Shown: piece after piece, positions 9,139 through 18,040 of the stretch | Layout: every line of letters begins with the position of its first letter | How positions within the stretch are numbered: the first letter of the stretch is position 1 | Assembly: GCA_024460105.1 (NCBI GenBank) | Contig: JANFXS010000003.1 | Span: 186,001-250,000, forward strand | Direction of reading: 5' to 3' | DNA length: 64,000 bases | Source: Anaerotignum faecicola | GTDB taxonomy: Bacteria > Bacillota > Clostridia > Lachnospirales > Anaerotignaceae | Made by a program: the position numbers and the translations under genes | The notes under the pieces: generated by a model | What the model saw: the letters and a program-made list of their open reading frames with translations, nothing else | Databases searched by the model: none | Told to the model about the DNA's origin: nothing

Positions 9139-9200
9139 AAAACCATGAATGCGGCATAAATGTCCTGTTCATTTATACATGCAACCTTCATGGTTTTATC
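9139..9200 (-). promoter_or_regulatory. Leader hairpin with T tract before the methyltransferase-importer operon (candidate attenuator/riboswitch)
   Basis: On the minus strand an 11-bp stem, AAAACCATGAA (right arm at 9187-9197) with TTCATGGTTTT (9139-9149), encloses an inner hairpin (ATAAATG/CATTTAT, loop AACAGGA) and runs into a T-rich tract ending about 30 nt before the first start codon. This has the form of an intrinsic terminator inside a leader. A smaller perfect hairpin (CAGCC/GGCTG) lies upstream at 9244-9258. A plausible promoter, TTGACA-N17-TAACAT, lies upstream of both. I do not recognise a known riboswitch class in it. Confidence 0.55.
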
Positions 9201-9377
9201 TCATAATTTTTAAATTTAAATAAAGGAAATCCATTCCCGAAAACAGCCTTCTTGGCTGATAAAAATTATGTTACAGTATTTTAACAATAATGTCAATATT
9301 TTTATGTCAACAGACGCAAAAATATTTATTTTTTATTTGTATAAAACTCCCAAAATTAAATATTTTTTATTTAACTA

Positions 9378-9405
9378 TTGCTTTTAAAAATATATTATAT
9401 ATAAT
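9378..9405 (+). promoter_or_regulatory. Probable promoter of the acetoacetate-decarboxylase-like gene
   Basis: TTGCTT (9378-9383) and TATAAT (9400-9405) are 16 nt apart, upstream of a strong AAAGGAGG ribosome site. The -10 region lies in a run of alternating A and T that resembles the arms of the palindrome before the downstream GntR gene, though it lacks its central GTAAATTTAC. Confidence 0.5.
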
Positions 9406-9445
9406 ATATAGTATATAATATTTCATTTGAAAAGGAGGATTTATC

Positions 9446-10339
9446 ATGGCACCAATCAGAGCAGAATATTTAGCGGAAGGATTTAACTTGAAAGGCAAGG
9501 TAGATGCCGCAAAATTACCAGGCGGATATTCATATCCTCTAACTCCTAATGGTAACGGAAACGTTCTGGGAGAACCGCCATATCATTTTTGCGGAGAAGA
9601 AATGGTAATTGTTTATAAAGCGGATCCTGAAGAAGTGAAAAAATTTCTTCCATACCCACTCGAGCCGTCCATTGAAAACCCTGGCGGATGCGTAATCCAT
9701 TTTAATTCATATGAATCCGTAGTTGAAAGGGATGTAAATTTACTTAGAGATCTTCCGGACCGCTGCTTGTTTACAGAGGCATATATAGAGGTACGATGCA
9801 GATTTAAAGGCAAAGAATCAAAAATCTATGTATACTTTTGGGTTGATAAAGATTATTCTCTGCTTAGGGGATGGATTTTCGGAGCGCCGAAAAAAATAGG
9901 AGAAGTGCGTACATCATTTGAAAAACATCATATGAACGATTTAAACCCCTACTTTCCAAAATTTGACAAGGGCTTTGAAATAGGCGCCGTATGTTCCGCC
10001 CATATGGAAAAATTGATTTTCGGATCATGCAAATTGGATAAAAGAATAGAGCCGTCGCAAATGCATAAAGATATTTTCATACCTACAAATAATCTTATAC
10101 TTTTTCCAGATGTTCAAATGGGATATAAAGGGCGCTCAGTCAACAAAATTGCACATAACGTAATGGATACATGGTACGGCGATGTTTGGGAATGTTCCGA
10201 CGCTAAACTTGACTTTTTTGAGTCTGTAGCTGAGGAACACACACTCCTTAAGCCGATAGAAATCACAGCATCCTATTTCTGCCCTCTCGGATTTACCATG
10301 TACGGCCATATTGTTGACTATGACAGTAATAAAGAATAA
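9446..10339 (+). CDS. Acetoacetate decarboxylase-fold protein
   Basis: The 297-residue protein matches the acetoacetate decarboxylase (ADC) fold. The hallmark is GWIFGAPKKIGE: the paired lysines Lys149-Lys150 match Lys115-Lys116 of clostridial ADC, where the first forms a Schiff base with the substrate. Classic ADC is about 245 residues, so this one has a longer N-terminal extension (about 35 residues) and C-terminal part. ADC-fold relatives also act as aldolases, cyclases or dehydratases on other keto acids, and no thiolase or CoA-transferase lies beside it, so a solventogenic role should not be assumed. A GntR/FCD regulator follows on the same strand after its own terminator and promoter. 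Confidence 0.82.
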   Translation: MAPIRAEYLAEGFNLKGKVDAAKLPGGYSYPLTPNGNGNVLGEPPYHFCGEEMVIVYKADPEEVKKFLPYPLEPSIENPGGCVIHFNSYESVVERDVNLLRDLPDRCLFTEAYIEVRCRFKGKESKIYVYFWVDKDYSLLRGWIFGAPKKIGEVRTSFEKHHMNDLNPYFPKFDKGFEIGAVCSAHMEKLIFGSCKLDKRIEPSQMHKDIFIPTNNLILFPDVQMGYKGRSVNKIAHNVMDTWYGDVWECSDAKLDFFESVAEEHTLLKPIEITASYFCPLGFTMYGHIVDYDSNKE

Positions 10340-10400
10340 ATAAAACTTATTGTTGCTTTAATTTAAAATTACCAACCAATTTTATTTAAACATTATTTTT

Positions 10401-10436
10401 AAAGCCGCAGGAAGCCGTTCTTGTGGCTTTATTTAA
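10401..10436 (+). terminator. Intrinsic terminator after the ADC-like gene
   Basis: AAAGCCGCA (10401-10409) pairs with TGTGGCTTT (10422-10430), nine pairs including one G-U, followed by ATTTAATT. It separates the ADC-like gene from the regulator gene. Confidence 0.65.
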
Positions 10437-10519
10437 TTATATAAATAAAAATTATAAATAAATTATTGTTTTATATTCAAATTTTTAGTTATATAAATGA
10501 ACAATATAAAATAATTTCA

Positions 10520-10567
10520 TTGACAAAATATTATATATAATGTAAATTTACATTATATATAATATTT
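10520..10567. promoter_or_regulatory. 42-bp perfect palindrome abutting a -35 box: candidate GntR operator
   Basis: Bases 10526-10567 form a perfect palindrome with 21-nt arms centred between 10546 and 10547; the centre reads GTAAATTTAC, which has the GT-N6-AC layout of GntR-family operators. A consensus -35 box TTGACA (10520-10525) ends where the palindrome begins, so bound protein would block the -10 and start region of the regulator gene. This suggests autoregulation (inference). Confidence 0.65.
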
Positions 10568-10600
10568 ATAATATAAAAAATACTTAGAGGTGCGGTTAAA

Positions 10601-11239
10601 ATGTCAGATAAAATAGAAGGTAATTTATTAAAAGATCAAGTATATGAACGTTTAGCAAAAATGATTTCAAATGCCGAGCTTATGCCCGGCGACAGACTAA
10701 CAGAAGCACAAATCGCCGAAAAATTCGGCGTCAGCTTTACTCCGGTACGTGAAGCGCTTATAAAATTAAATTCCGATGGCATCATTCATAAAATCCCTCA
10801 TAAAGGATTTTATATAAACAAATACAATGATAAAGAAATAAACGAAATTTATCAAGTATTTGTAAATATACAGGAATTAGCCATACAGCTTATTATTAAT
10901 AAGCTTACCGAAAGCGATTTTTTAGAGCAGGAATCCATCATAAACGACATGGAAAAAGCTTGTAATTCAAACGACTACAAAAGTTATCTTTTCTCTAACC
11001 ATAAAATACACGACTATTATATATATAAAGCCGACAACAAGTTCCTCACATCAATTTATAAAAAAATCTCTATTATGCCTATGCCAATCTTCTATTTTGT
11101 TGCAGAAGGCGATAAATGCATTGAAAATATGCAGAAAAATATTTCGGAACACAGGTTAATAGTAAAATTAATTAAAGAAAAAGACTTAGACGGAATACGC
11201 AAAGCGCTTATCAATCACTATGGGGTTACCTACGACTGA
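10601..11239 (+). CDS. GntR-family transcriptional regulator with FCD effector domain
   Basis: The 212-residue protein has a GntR winged helix-turn-helix (about 10-75, with the AQIAEKFGVSFTPVREALIK recognition helix) and an all-helical FCD domain (about 85-205) that in relatives binds a metal and an organic acid. The start at 10601 follows AGAGGTG. The 42-bp palindrome sits immediately upstream. Because the neighbouring upstream gene is an ADC-fold enzyme, a keto acid or related carboxylate is the likely effector (inference). Confidence 0.88.
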   Translation: MSDKIEGNLLKDQVYERLAKMISNAELMPGDRLTEAQIAEKFGVSFTPVREALIKLNSDGIIHKIPHKGFYINKYNDKEINEIYQVFVNIQELAIQLIINKLTESDFLEQESIINDMEKACNSNDYKSYLFSNHKIHDYYIYKADNKFLTSIYKKISIMPMPIFYFVAEGDKCIENMQKNISEHRLIVKLIKEKDLDGIRKALINHYGVTYD

Positions 11240-11257
11240 AAATTTATTTCAGCATAA

Positions 11258-11300
11258 AAAAAGAATACATATATTCATTGTTAATATATGTATTCTTTTT
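11258..11300. terminator. Strong terminator after the GntR gene
   Basis: A perfect 17-bp stem (11258-11274 with 11284-11300) and a 9-nt loop end in TTTTT on the plus strand and in TTTTT on the minus strand. It can stop the GntR transcript and any readthrough from polC. Confidence 0.8.
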
Positions 11301-11460
11301 AAATATTGTTTGCTAATATAAATGAGCAGCATCTCCTGTTCCGGCTGAAATAATTCTAAATACAAAATGTTAACAATCCATATCATTTTTTATTCATATT
11401 TAAATCATAAAGTGTAATACTTAAATCAAAATTATATTATCTACACAAAAAATTAGATAT

Positions 11461-11491
11461 AAAAACCGCCGAGCATATTGCTTTGGCGGTT
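11461..11491 (-). terminator. Intrinsic terminator of polC
   Basis: On the minus strand AACCGCC (11485-11491) pairs with GGCGGTT (11464-11470) and runs into a T tract. It begins 9 nt past the polC stop codon and ends the long pyrH-to-polC gene run. Confidence 0.8.
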
Positions 11492-11499
11492 CGGCAAAT

Positions 11500-14400
11500 T
11501 TAAAAAAGCGTCAGCTGATTGGTATCGGGTATGCCTTTCAGCACATTATTTTCTTTCAGCAATTCTATAAGCGTTTTTCCAACCCCTGTCTTTTCTTTAA
11601 ATTCTTCAACGGTTTTAAATTCTTCAATCTCTGCCCTTCCGTCAACTATACCCTGAGCCGCTGTTATGCCAAGACCTTGGAGTGAATTAAACGGTGGTAT
11701 CAATCCGTTTTCATGTATAATAAACTTTTTCGAATCTGATTTATACAAATCAATAGGATAAAATTCAAAACCTCTTGCATAAAATTCTATTACTATTTCA
11801 AGTACGGTAAGCTTATTTTTTTCTTTTGCAGTCGCGCCGTTGCCAAGCTGGTATATATTTTTTGCCGCCTGCCTTGCAGTTTCTTCACCTAAGCACATGC
11901 ATGAATAATCGAAATCATCACATGCCCTTACCGTAAAATAAGAAGCATAATAAGCCAAAGGATAATTTATCTTGAAATAAGCTATTCTGAACGCCATCAT
12001 AACATATGCCGCCGCATGCGCTTTTGGGAACATATACTTAATCTTCAAACACGAATCTATATACCACTGCGGCACTCCATGCTCCTTCATAACAGCCATG
12101 TCTTCCTCTTCCAGTCCTTTTCCTTTCCTAACCTTTTCCATTATTTTAAATGAAGTTTTATTAGGCACGCCTTTAGTTATAAGATAACTCATAATGCTGT
12201 CGCGCGTTGAAATTGTATCTTTCAGCGTTATAGTTCCGTCGGCTATTAAATCGGCGGCATTATTTACCCACACGTCGGTACCGTGCGAAAGCCCCGAAAT
12301 ACGAAGAAGGTCTGAAAATGTTTTTGGTTTCGTATCTATAAGCATCTGCCGCACAAATTTTGTACCAAACTCAGGAATTCCGAGCGTACCTGTTTCACAG
12401 TTAATCCTTTCGGGCTCGACGCCTAAGGCTTTTGGCGATTCAAAAAGCGACATAGTTTCCGCATCGTCAAGTTTGACTGTCTGAGGATTTATCCCTGTTA
12501 GATCATAAAGCATTCTAATAACTGTCGGATCGTCGTGCCCGAGCAGGTCAAGCTTTAAAAGACGGCCTGATATGGAATGGTAATCAAAATGCGTTGTCGT
12601 TATGTTCGACGTAACATCGTCTGCCGGCCTTTGTATAGGACAAAATTCACATATGTCATGATCCTTTGGCACAACCATAAGCCCGCCTGGATGCTGTCCT
12701 GTTGTCCTTTTAATTCCGGTACAGCCTTCAGCAAGGCGCCTAATTTCAGCATTATGCGCTGTTATTTCCTTTTTTTCAAAATACTTAAGGGCAAAGCCAT
12801 AAGCTGTTTTATCTGCAAGTGTTCCTATTGTTCCTGCTTTAAAAACTTTTCCTTTTCCGAAAAGTTCTTCTGTGTAAGCATGCGCCTGCTGCTGATATTC
12901 ACCGGAAAAATTCAGGTCAATATCAGGCTCCTTGTCCCCTTCAAACCCAAGGAAAGTTTCAAACGGTATGTCATGCCCCTCCTTATTTAAAAGAGTACCG
13001 CAAACGGGACAATAAGCGTCCGGCATATCGCATCCGCTTCCGCCTTCCATAAAAACTTTTTTAACTACTTCGCTTTCAAAGTCGGAATATTTGCATTTCG
13101 GGCAAAGATAATGCGGAGGAAGAGGATTAACCTCGGTTATTCCCGCCATTGTAGCCACAAAAGATGAGCCGACAGATCCCCTAGAGCCGACTAAATATCC
13201 ATGGTCGTTAGAATTCCAAACAAGCTTTTGAGCTATAATATAAAGCACCGAATAACCGTTATTAATAATTGAGTTCAATTCCCTGTTAAGCCTTTTTTCA
13301 ACAATTTCAGGCAAAGGATCTCCATACATTGATGTAGCTTTAGTAGTGGTTATACGCCTTAAGTCATCCTCACATCCGTCAAAATGCGGCGGGAACGTAC
13401 CATCCGGTATAGGTTTAATGTCCTCAATCATATCCGCAATTAAATTTGTATTTGTAACAACTATTTCATATGCCTTCTCTTCGCCAAGGTAGGAAAATTC
13501 TTCAAGCATTTCATTTGTTGTCCTGAAATAAAGCGGCGCCTGATTATCCGCATCGCTGAATCCCTCGGCTGTCATTATGATTTTCCTGTAATCGGCGTCC
13601 TGCGGATCAATAAAATGCACATCGCATGTCGCAACTGCAAGTTTATTATGTTTTTCCGCCAATCCGAGTATTTTCCTGTTTATATTCATAATATCGTCAA
13701 AACTGTTTACCGAGTCAACTTTTGGTGAGTTAATCATAAATTTGTTGTTGCCGTTAGGCTGTATCTCCAGATAATCGTAAAAGTCCACTATACCGTCAAT
13801 TATTTCAGCGGGTTTATCGTCAAGTATCGCCCTGTAAAGCTCGCCGGCTTCGCATGCGCTTCCCAGTATAAGCCCCTCACGATAAGCCATTAATTTACTT
13901 TTCGGTATTCTCGGCCTTTTTTTTGCAAAATATTCTATATGCGACATACTTATAAGCTCATAAAGGTTCCGAAGACCGATATAATTCTTAACAAGTATTA
14001 TAATGTGGTTTGATTTAAGCTTGCTGTAATTTACCGTTCTGCTGCAAAATACATTCACATCGTCAATATTATATATTTCTTTTTCGGCAAGCATTTCAAT
14101 AAATTTCTCAAATATTTCGGCAGTACACTGCGCATCATTGACAGCCCGGTGATGGCCTTTAAGTTCCACGCCCATATGTTTCGCAATAATATCAAGCTTG
14201 TATTTTCCAAGCTCAGGCAAAAGGCTTTTTGCAAGCTCAAGAGTATCGACAGTTGTGTTTTCTATAGGAGGAAGTCCTGCCCTCTCCGCCGCTTTTCTTA
14301 TAAAGGACGTGTCAAAAGAAGCATTATGCGCTACAAGCATGCTGTTTCCGAAAAATTTTATAAATTCCGGCAGAACTTCTTCAATCACCGGAGCGTCTTT

Positions 14401-15876
14401 AACCATTGAATCGTCTATGCCCGTAAGTTTTGTTATTTCTTCGCTTATCGGAACTTGAGGATTTACAAAAGTTGAAAATTTTTCAGTTATTTTTCCGTTT
14501 CTGACTTTGACCGCTCCTATTTCGGTTATTCGATCCCTCTCACGTGAAAGTCCTGTCGTTTCAATATCGAAAACAGTAAACTCATCGTCAAGACTTTGCC
14601 CCCTCGGACAAAGCGCTGCCGTTCCCAGATCGTCTATTAAATAGCCCTCGACACCGTATATAACTTTAAGTTTTTTATCATACTTGCTTATTAGTTTCTT
14701 GTCGCAGCTTGTTTCCATCGCTTCCGGAAAAGCCTGTACAACGCCGTGATCCGTTATCGCAATGGCATTATGTCCCCATTCGAGGGCGCGCTTAATATAT
14801 TCTTTTGCCGGAGTTATACCGTCCATACGGCTCATTTGCGTATGAAGATGAAGTTCAACCCTCTTTACAGGAGCCGTGTCTTTGCGGCTTTCAGGCTTCT
14901 TGCCTATGGAAATATCCCTTGTCATTATATTTATTTCTTTGGCATATTTGTCAAACTGTACCTCGCCTTTAACTTTAAGATAATTTCCGGTTTTAAAAAT
15001 AGGCTCCATTTCACTGTCGTAAACTTTCTTGTCAGCAAAAAATTTAACGGTTGTAGAATCGGTAAAATCAGTTATATCAAACGATACGATATATCTTTCG
15101 CCTTTTATTTCTTTCAATTCAACATTAAATATCCGGCCTTCAATTATTACTTTTTCGCCTTCAATTTTTGTTTCCGCAATATTCGTTACAGTTCCAGAAA
15201 TCTCTTTTCCGATAATTATACCGTTTGCAATTTTTTCGCTCGCTTTATTTATGGCCTGATTTTCAGCCTCCCTAACAGCTTCTTTCTTACTGTCCTGTAA
15301 TTCTTTCAGTATGGATATTTCTTTTTCTTCAAGTTCTTTTCTGAAAATAGCCGTTTCTTCAGCCGTAGAAAGTTTATCCTTAAAAACGGTTTTTATGTCA
15401 AGGCCATGTTCCTCATAAAGCTTATTTTCAATAAATTTGTCCATGCCGCGCCTAATCATATAATAAGACGCGCTGTTTTTCACATATATTTCAAGCCTGT
15501 TTCCCTCTAATCTCCACTCTGCTTTTTGGATAATGTTTTTGCAGAGAGGGCTTTCCTTTGAAATACTGTATACTATATTTTCCCAGTCGTTTTCAACGAT
15601 TTTTTTCCCATCGGTTTCCAAATGAGGATATACAAATTCAACATGCATATCATTAAGCGGGAGCTGTCCGAGTATTTCACTTTTCATTTTATCTATGTAA
15701 GTTTCATTTATAATTTCAGGCAATGAAAGCCCCAATTCAAAATACCGCTCACGCCTATGAAGGACATGTTTTGTTACAATAGCTTTGCTGAAAACTTCCC
15801 TTGTATCCGTAGGCAGGGAAAGGAGCCTGAAAACATTATTAAATTCTTTATTTTTTTCCGCGCTTTCCTGCACCAT
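11500..15876 (-). CDS. polC: DNA polymerase III alpha subunit, PolC type
   Basis: This is the Gram-positive replicative polymerase, 1458 residues, the usual length. Domains in order are an N-terminal region (1-220), an OB fold (about 225-330), a PHP domain opening with HLHTQMSRMDG (about 340-430), an inserted DnaQ-type 3'-5' exonuclease with Asp437 and Glu439 of the DxE motif (about 433-600), and the palm/fingers with a four-cysteine zinc site (CPKC...CPVC) and the catalytic PDIDLNF motif, then the C-terminal fingers. The exonuclease inside the PHP domain distinguishes PolC from DnaE. It starts 13 nt after ispG and is the last gene of the block. This gene order is common in Clostridia. Confidence 0.98.
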   Translation of the reverse strand: MVQESAEKNKEFNNVFRLLSLPTDTREVFSKAIVTKHVLHRRERYFELGLSLPEIINETYIDKMKSEILGQLPLNDMHVEFVYPHLETDGKKIVENDWENIVYSISKESPLCKNIIQKAEWRLEGNRLEIYVKNSASYYMIRRGMDKFIENKLYEEHGLDIKTVFKDKLSTAEETAIFRKELEEKEISILKELQDSKKEAVREAENQAINKASEKIANGIIIGKEISGTVTNIAETKIEGEKVIIEGRIFNVELKEIKGERYIVSFDITDFTDSTTVKFFADKKVYDSEMEPIFKTGNYLKVKGEVQFDKYAKEINIMTRDISIGKKPESRKDTAPVKRVELHLHTQMSRMDGITPAKEYIKRALEWGHNAIAITDHGVVQAFPEAMETSCDKKLISKYDKKLKVIYGVEGYLIDDLGTAALCPRGQSLDDEFTVFDIETTGLSRERDRITEIGAVKVRNGKITEKFSTFVNPQVPISEEITKLTGIDDSMVKDAPVIEEVLPEFIKFFGNSMLVAHNASFDTSFIRKAAERAGLPPIENTTVDTLELAKSLLPELGKYKLDIIAKHMGVELKGHHRAVNDAQCTAEIFEKFIEMLAEKEIYNIDDVNVFCSRTVNYSKLKSNHIIILVKNYIGLRNLYELISMSHIEYFAKKRPRIPKSKLMAYREGLILGSACEAGELYRAILDDKPAEIIDGIVDFYDYLEIQPNGNNKFMINSPKVDSVNSFDDIMNINRKILGLAEKHNKLAVATCDVHFIDPQDADYRKIIMTAEGFSDADNQAPLYFRTTNEMLEEFSYLGEEKAYEIVVTNTNLIADMIEDIKPIPDGTFPPHFDGCEDDLRRITTTKATSMYGDPLPEIVEKRLNRELNSIINNGYSVLYIIAQKLVWNSNDHGYLVGSRGSVGSSFVATMAGITEVNPLPPHYLCPKCKYSDFESEVVKKVFMEGGSGCDMPDAYCPVCGTLLNKEGHDIPFETFLGFEGDKEPDIDLNFSGEYQQQAHAYTEELFGKGKVFKAGTIGTLADKTAYGFALKYFEKKEITAHNAEIRRLAEGCTGIKRTTGQHPGGLMVVPKDHDICEFCPIQRPADDVTSNITTTHFDYHSISGRLLKLDLLGHDDPTVIRMLYDLTGINPQTVKLDDAETMSLFESPKALGVEPERINCETGTLGIPEFGTKFVRQMLIDTKPKTFSDLLRISGLSHGTDVWVNNAADLIADGTITLKDTISTRDSIMSYLITKGVPNKTSFKIMEKVRKGKGLEEEDMAVMKEHGVPQWYIDSCLKIKYMFPKAHAAAYVMMAFRIAYFKINYPLAYYASYFTVRACDDFDYSCMCLGEETARQAAKNIYQLGNGATAKEKNKLTVLEIVIEFYARGFEFYPIDLYKSDSKKFIIHENGLIPPFNSLQGLGITAAQGIVDGRAEIEEFKTVEEFKEKTGVGKTLIELLKENNVLKGIPDTNQLTLF

Positions 15877-15889
15877 TAAACCATTTCCT

Positions 15890-16942
15890 TTAAAGTTTTT
15901 CTATTTCTTCCATAAGGCTGTCTACAAGCAGTTTTTCATCAACTTTACGTATAATCTCGCCTTTTTTAAAAATTAAACCGACGCCTTTTCCGCCTGCAAT
16001 TCCGATATCCGCTTCCCTAGCTTCCCCCGGACCGTTGACAGCGCATCCCATTACGGCAACTTTTATATTTTTATTAATTCTGCGGCATCGTTTTTCCACA
16101 TCCTGCGCTATTGAAATCAAATCAATTTCCGTTCTTCCGCAAGTTGGACATGATATAAACTCAACGCCAAACTTTCCAAGGCCAAGGCTTTTCAAAATTT
16201 CTTTTGCCGCCCTGACTTCCTCAACAGGATCTCCGGTAAGCGAAACCCTCACTGTGTCGCCGATGCCCATAGAAAGTATGGCTCCTATACCGACAGCGCT
16301 CTTTATAGTGCCGCCCCAAACTGTTCCTGCCTCCGTTATACCCAAATGTATGGGATAATTGCAATTTTCGCTTAAAAGCGTGTATGTTTCTATGCTCATT
16401 GGGACATCGGACGCCTTTATGGATATTATAATGTCATGAAAATCAAATTCTTCAAGTATTCTGACATGTTTCATAGCGCTTTTAACAAGAGCCTGCGGCG
16501 TAACTTTTCCATATTCCTGCAAAAGCTCCTTCTCAAGAGAGCCTGAATTAACACCGATCCTTATAGGAATATGCTTTTTTCTTGCAGTGTCAACAACCGC
16601 TTTTACTTTCTCACGGCTTCCGATATTCCCCGGATTTATCCTTACTTTGTCAACGCCCTGTTCCATTGCCTCAACAGCAAGACGGTAATCGAAATGTATG
16701 TCGGCGACAAGCGGAATAGAAATATGCTTTTTTATTTCCCCAATAGCTTTTGCCGCTTCCATATCTACAACAGCCACCCTTACAATTTGGCAGCCTTCAT
16801 TTGCAAGTTCCGTTATCTGTTTAACAGTTGCGTCTATATCCCTTGTGTCCGTATTGCACATAGACTGAATTACAATAGGATTTCCACCTCCTATTGCAAT
16901 TCCTCCAACGTTAACGGTTCTTGTGATCTTCCTTTTTAACAT
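15890..16942 (-). CDS. ispG: 4-hydroxy-3-methylbut-2-en-1-yl diphosphate synthase (flavodoxin)
   Basis: IspG makes HMBPP in the MEP pathway of isoprenoid synthesis. The 350-residue protein shows the TIM-barrel N-terminal part and the C-terminal iron-sulfur domain with Cys265 and Cys268 (CPTC), Cys300 ([10 protein letters not shown]) and Glu307 as the fourth cluster ligand. It belongs to the same gene run as dxr, the second enzyme of the pathway. Ribosome site is TGGAGGC. Confidence 0.97.
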   Translation of the reverse strand: MLKRKITRTVNVGGIAIGGGNPIVIQSMCNTDTRDIDATVKQITELANEGCQIVRVAVVDMEAAKAIGEIKKHISIPLVADIHFDYRLAVEAMEQGVDKVRINPGNIGSREKVKAVVDTARKKHIPIRIGVNSGSLEKELLQEYGKVTPQALVKSAMKHVRILEEFDFHDIIISIKASDVPMSIETYTLLSENCNYPIHLGITEAGTVWGGTIKSAVGIGAILSMGIGDTVRVSLTGDPVEEVRAAKEILKSLGLGKFGVEFISCPTCGRTEIDLISIAQDVEKRCRRINKNIKVAVMGCAVNGPGEAREADIGIAGGKGVGLIFKKGEIIRKVDEKLLVDSLMEEIEKL

Positions 16943-16960
16943 TATTTGCCTCCAAAGGTT

Positions 16961-18040
16961 TTAACCAAAAATAATACGCGAAATATCATTATAAGCAATC
17001 ATAACCATAAATGCCATAAGCAGTACAAAACCCATAAAATGGATCATGCCTTCACGCTCGGGCGCTATAGGCTTGCGCCGTATAGCTTCGATTATAAGGA
17101 ATACAAGCCGCCCGCCATCCATGGCAGGTATTGGGAAAAGGTTTATTACTCCGAGGTTAGTGCTTAAAAGCGCCGCTATAGTAAGTACGTTTCTGACGGC
17201 GTCCATAAAACTGTATTCTAATCCCTGCTGTACGCTTTCCCCCATAATTTCCACAACTCCTATAGGGCCGGCTATTTCTTCAGGCGAAATGTTCAGTGTA
17301 AAAATGCGTACAAAGCCTACGACAACCGATTTTACATAAAACCTCATTGTGTAAAAAGTGTCGGCAACAGCTTCGCCTAACGTCATACTGTCATATCCGC
17401 TGACTTTTTCAGAAAACAGCCCTGTTTTAACCTGTGGGCTGAATCCTATTATCCAACGGCTGTCACTTGAAACAACAGGATCTATATACATCTGTACTTT
17501 TTCTCCGCCGCGGTCTACAACCACGTCAAGCGTTTTGCCTCCGCATCCGTCAAGCACAAGAAAAAGTTCCTGATAAGTTCCGATATTTTCACCGTTGACT
17601 TTTATAATCCTGTCGCCTTCCTCCAAACCGCTTACAGCCGCATTGGAATCTTCCAAAACGCTTGAAACCGTTGGAAAAACAATCGCTTCGGCCGTTGATG
17701 TAACAAAAAAGACAGCTATAAAAGCAAATACAAAATTCATTAAAGGTCCGGATATAATCACGACAATTCGCTGCCAAACATTTTTGTTGCTGAAAGCGCG
17801 TCTATTGTCTGATTCGCCGTCCTCGCCAAGCATACGGCAAAACCCTCCGAGCGGAAGCGCCCTTATAGTAAAATCAGTTTCTCCCCGCTTGACACGGCAG
17901 ACAACAGGCCCCATGCCTATTGCAAATTCTTCCACTAAAATTCCGTTTTTTACGGCCGTGTAATAATGGCCGAATTCATGTACCAAAACTAAGATGCTGA
18001 ACACCAATAAGGAAATCAGTATTGAAAACACGCCTGACAT
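16961..18040 (-). CDS. rseP: Site-2 intramembrane metalloprotease RseP/RasP
   Basis: This M50 protease cleaves regulatory membrane proteins and signal-peptide remnants inside the membrane. The HEFGH zinc motif lies at 21-25 in the first span, a PDZ domain at about 125-190, and the third zinc ligand in NLFPIPAMDGG near residue 305. The start at 18040 is chosen because GGAAGGA lies 8 nt before it and it overlaps the dxr stop as TAATG; an ATG at 18046 is too near that site. The gene lies in the usual cdsA-dxr-rseP order. Confidence 0.95.
   Translation of the reverse strand: MSGVFSILISLLVFSILVLVHEFGHYYTAVKNGILVEEFAIGMGPVVCRVKRGETDFTIRALPLGGFCRMLGEDGESDNRRAFSNKNVWQRIVVIISGPLMNFVFAFIAVFFVTSTAEAIVFPTVSSVLEDSNAAVSGLEEGDRIIKVNGENIGTYQELFLVLDGCGGKTLDVVVDRGGEKVQMYIDPVVSSDSRWIIGFSPQVKTGLFSEKVSGYDSMTLGEAVADTFYTMRFYVKSVVVGFVRIFTLNISPEEIAGPIGVVEIMGESVQQGLEYSFMDAVRNVLTIAALLSTNLGVINLFPIPAMDGGRLVFLIIEAIRRKPIAPEREGMIHFMGFVLLMAFMVMIAYNDISRIIFG

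Noticed and set aside
9139-9200. Known riboswitch class (NiCo, SAM, T-box, cobalamin, purine) before the methyltransferase operon
   Set aside because: I could not match the conserved cores of these classes by eye, so only a candidate attenuator is claimed.
14746-15300. Antisense open frame of 184 codons within polC
   Set aside because: It is a shadow of a well-supported gene; its composition reflects the opposite-strand codons and it resembles no protein I know.
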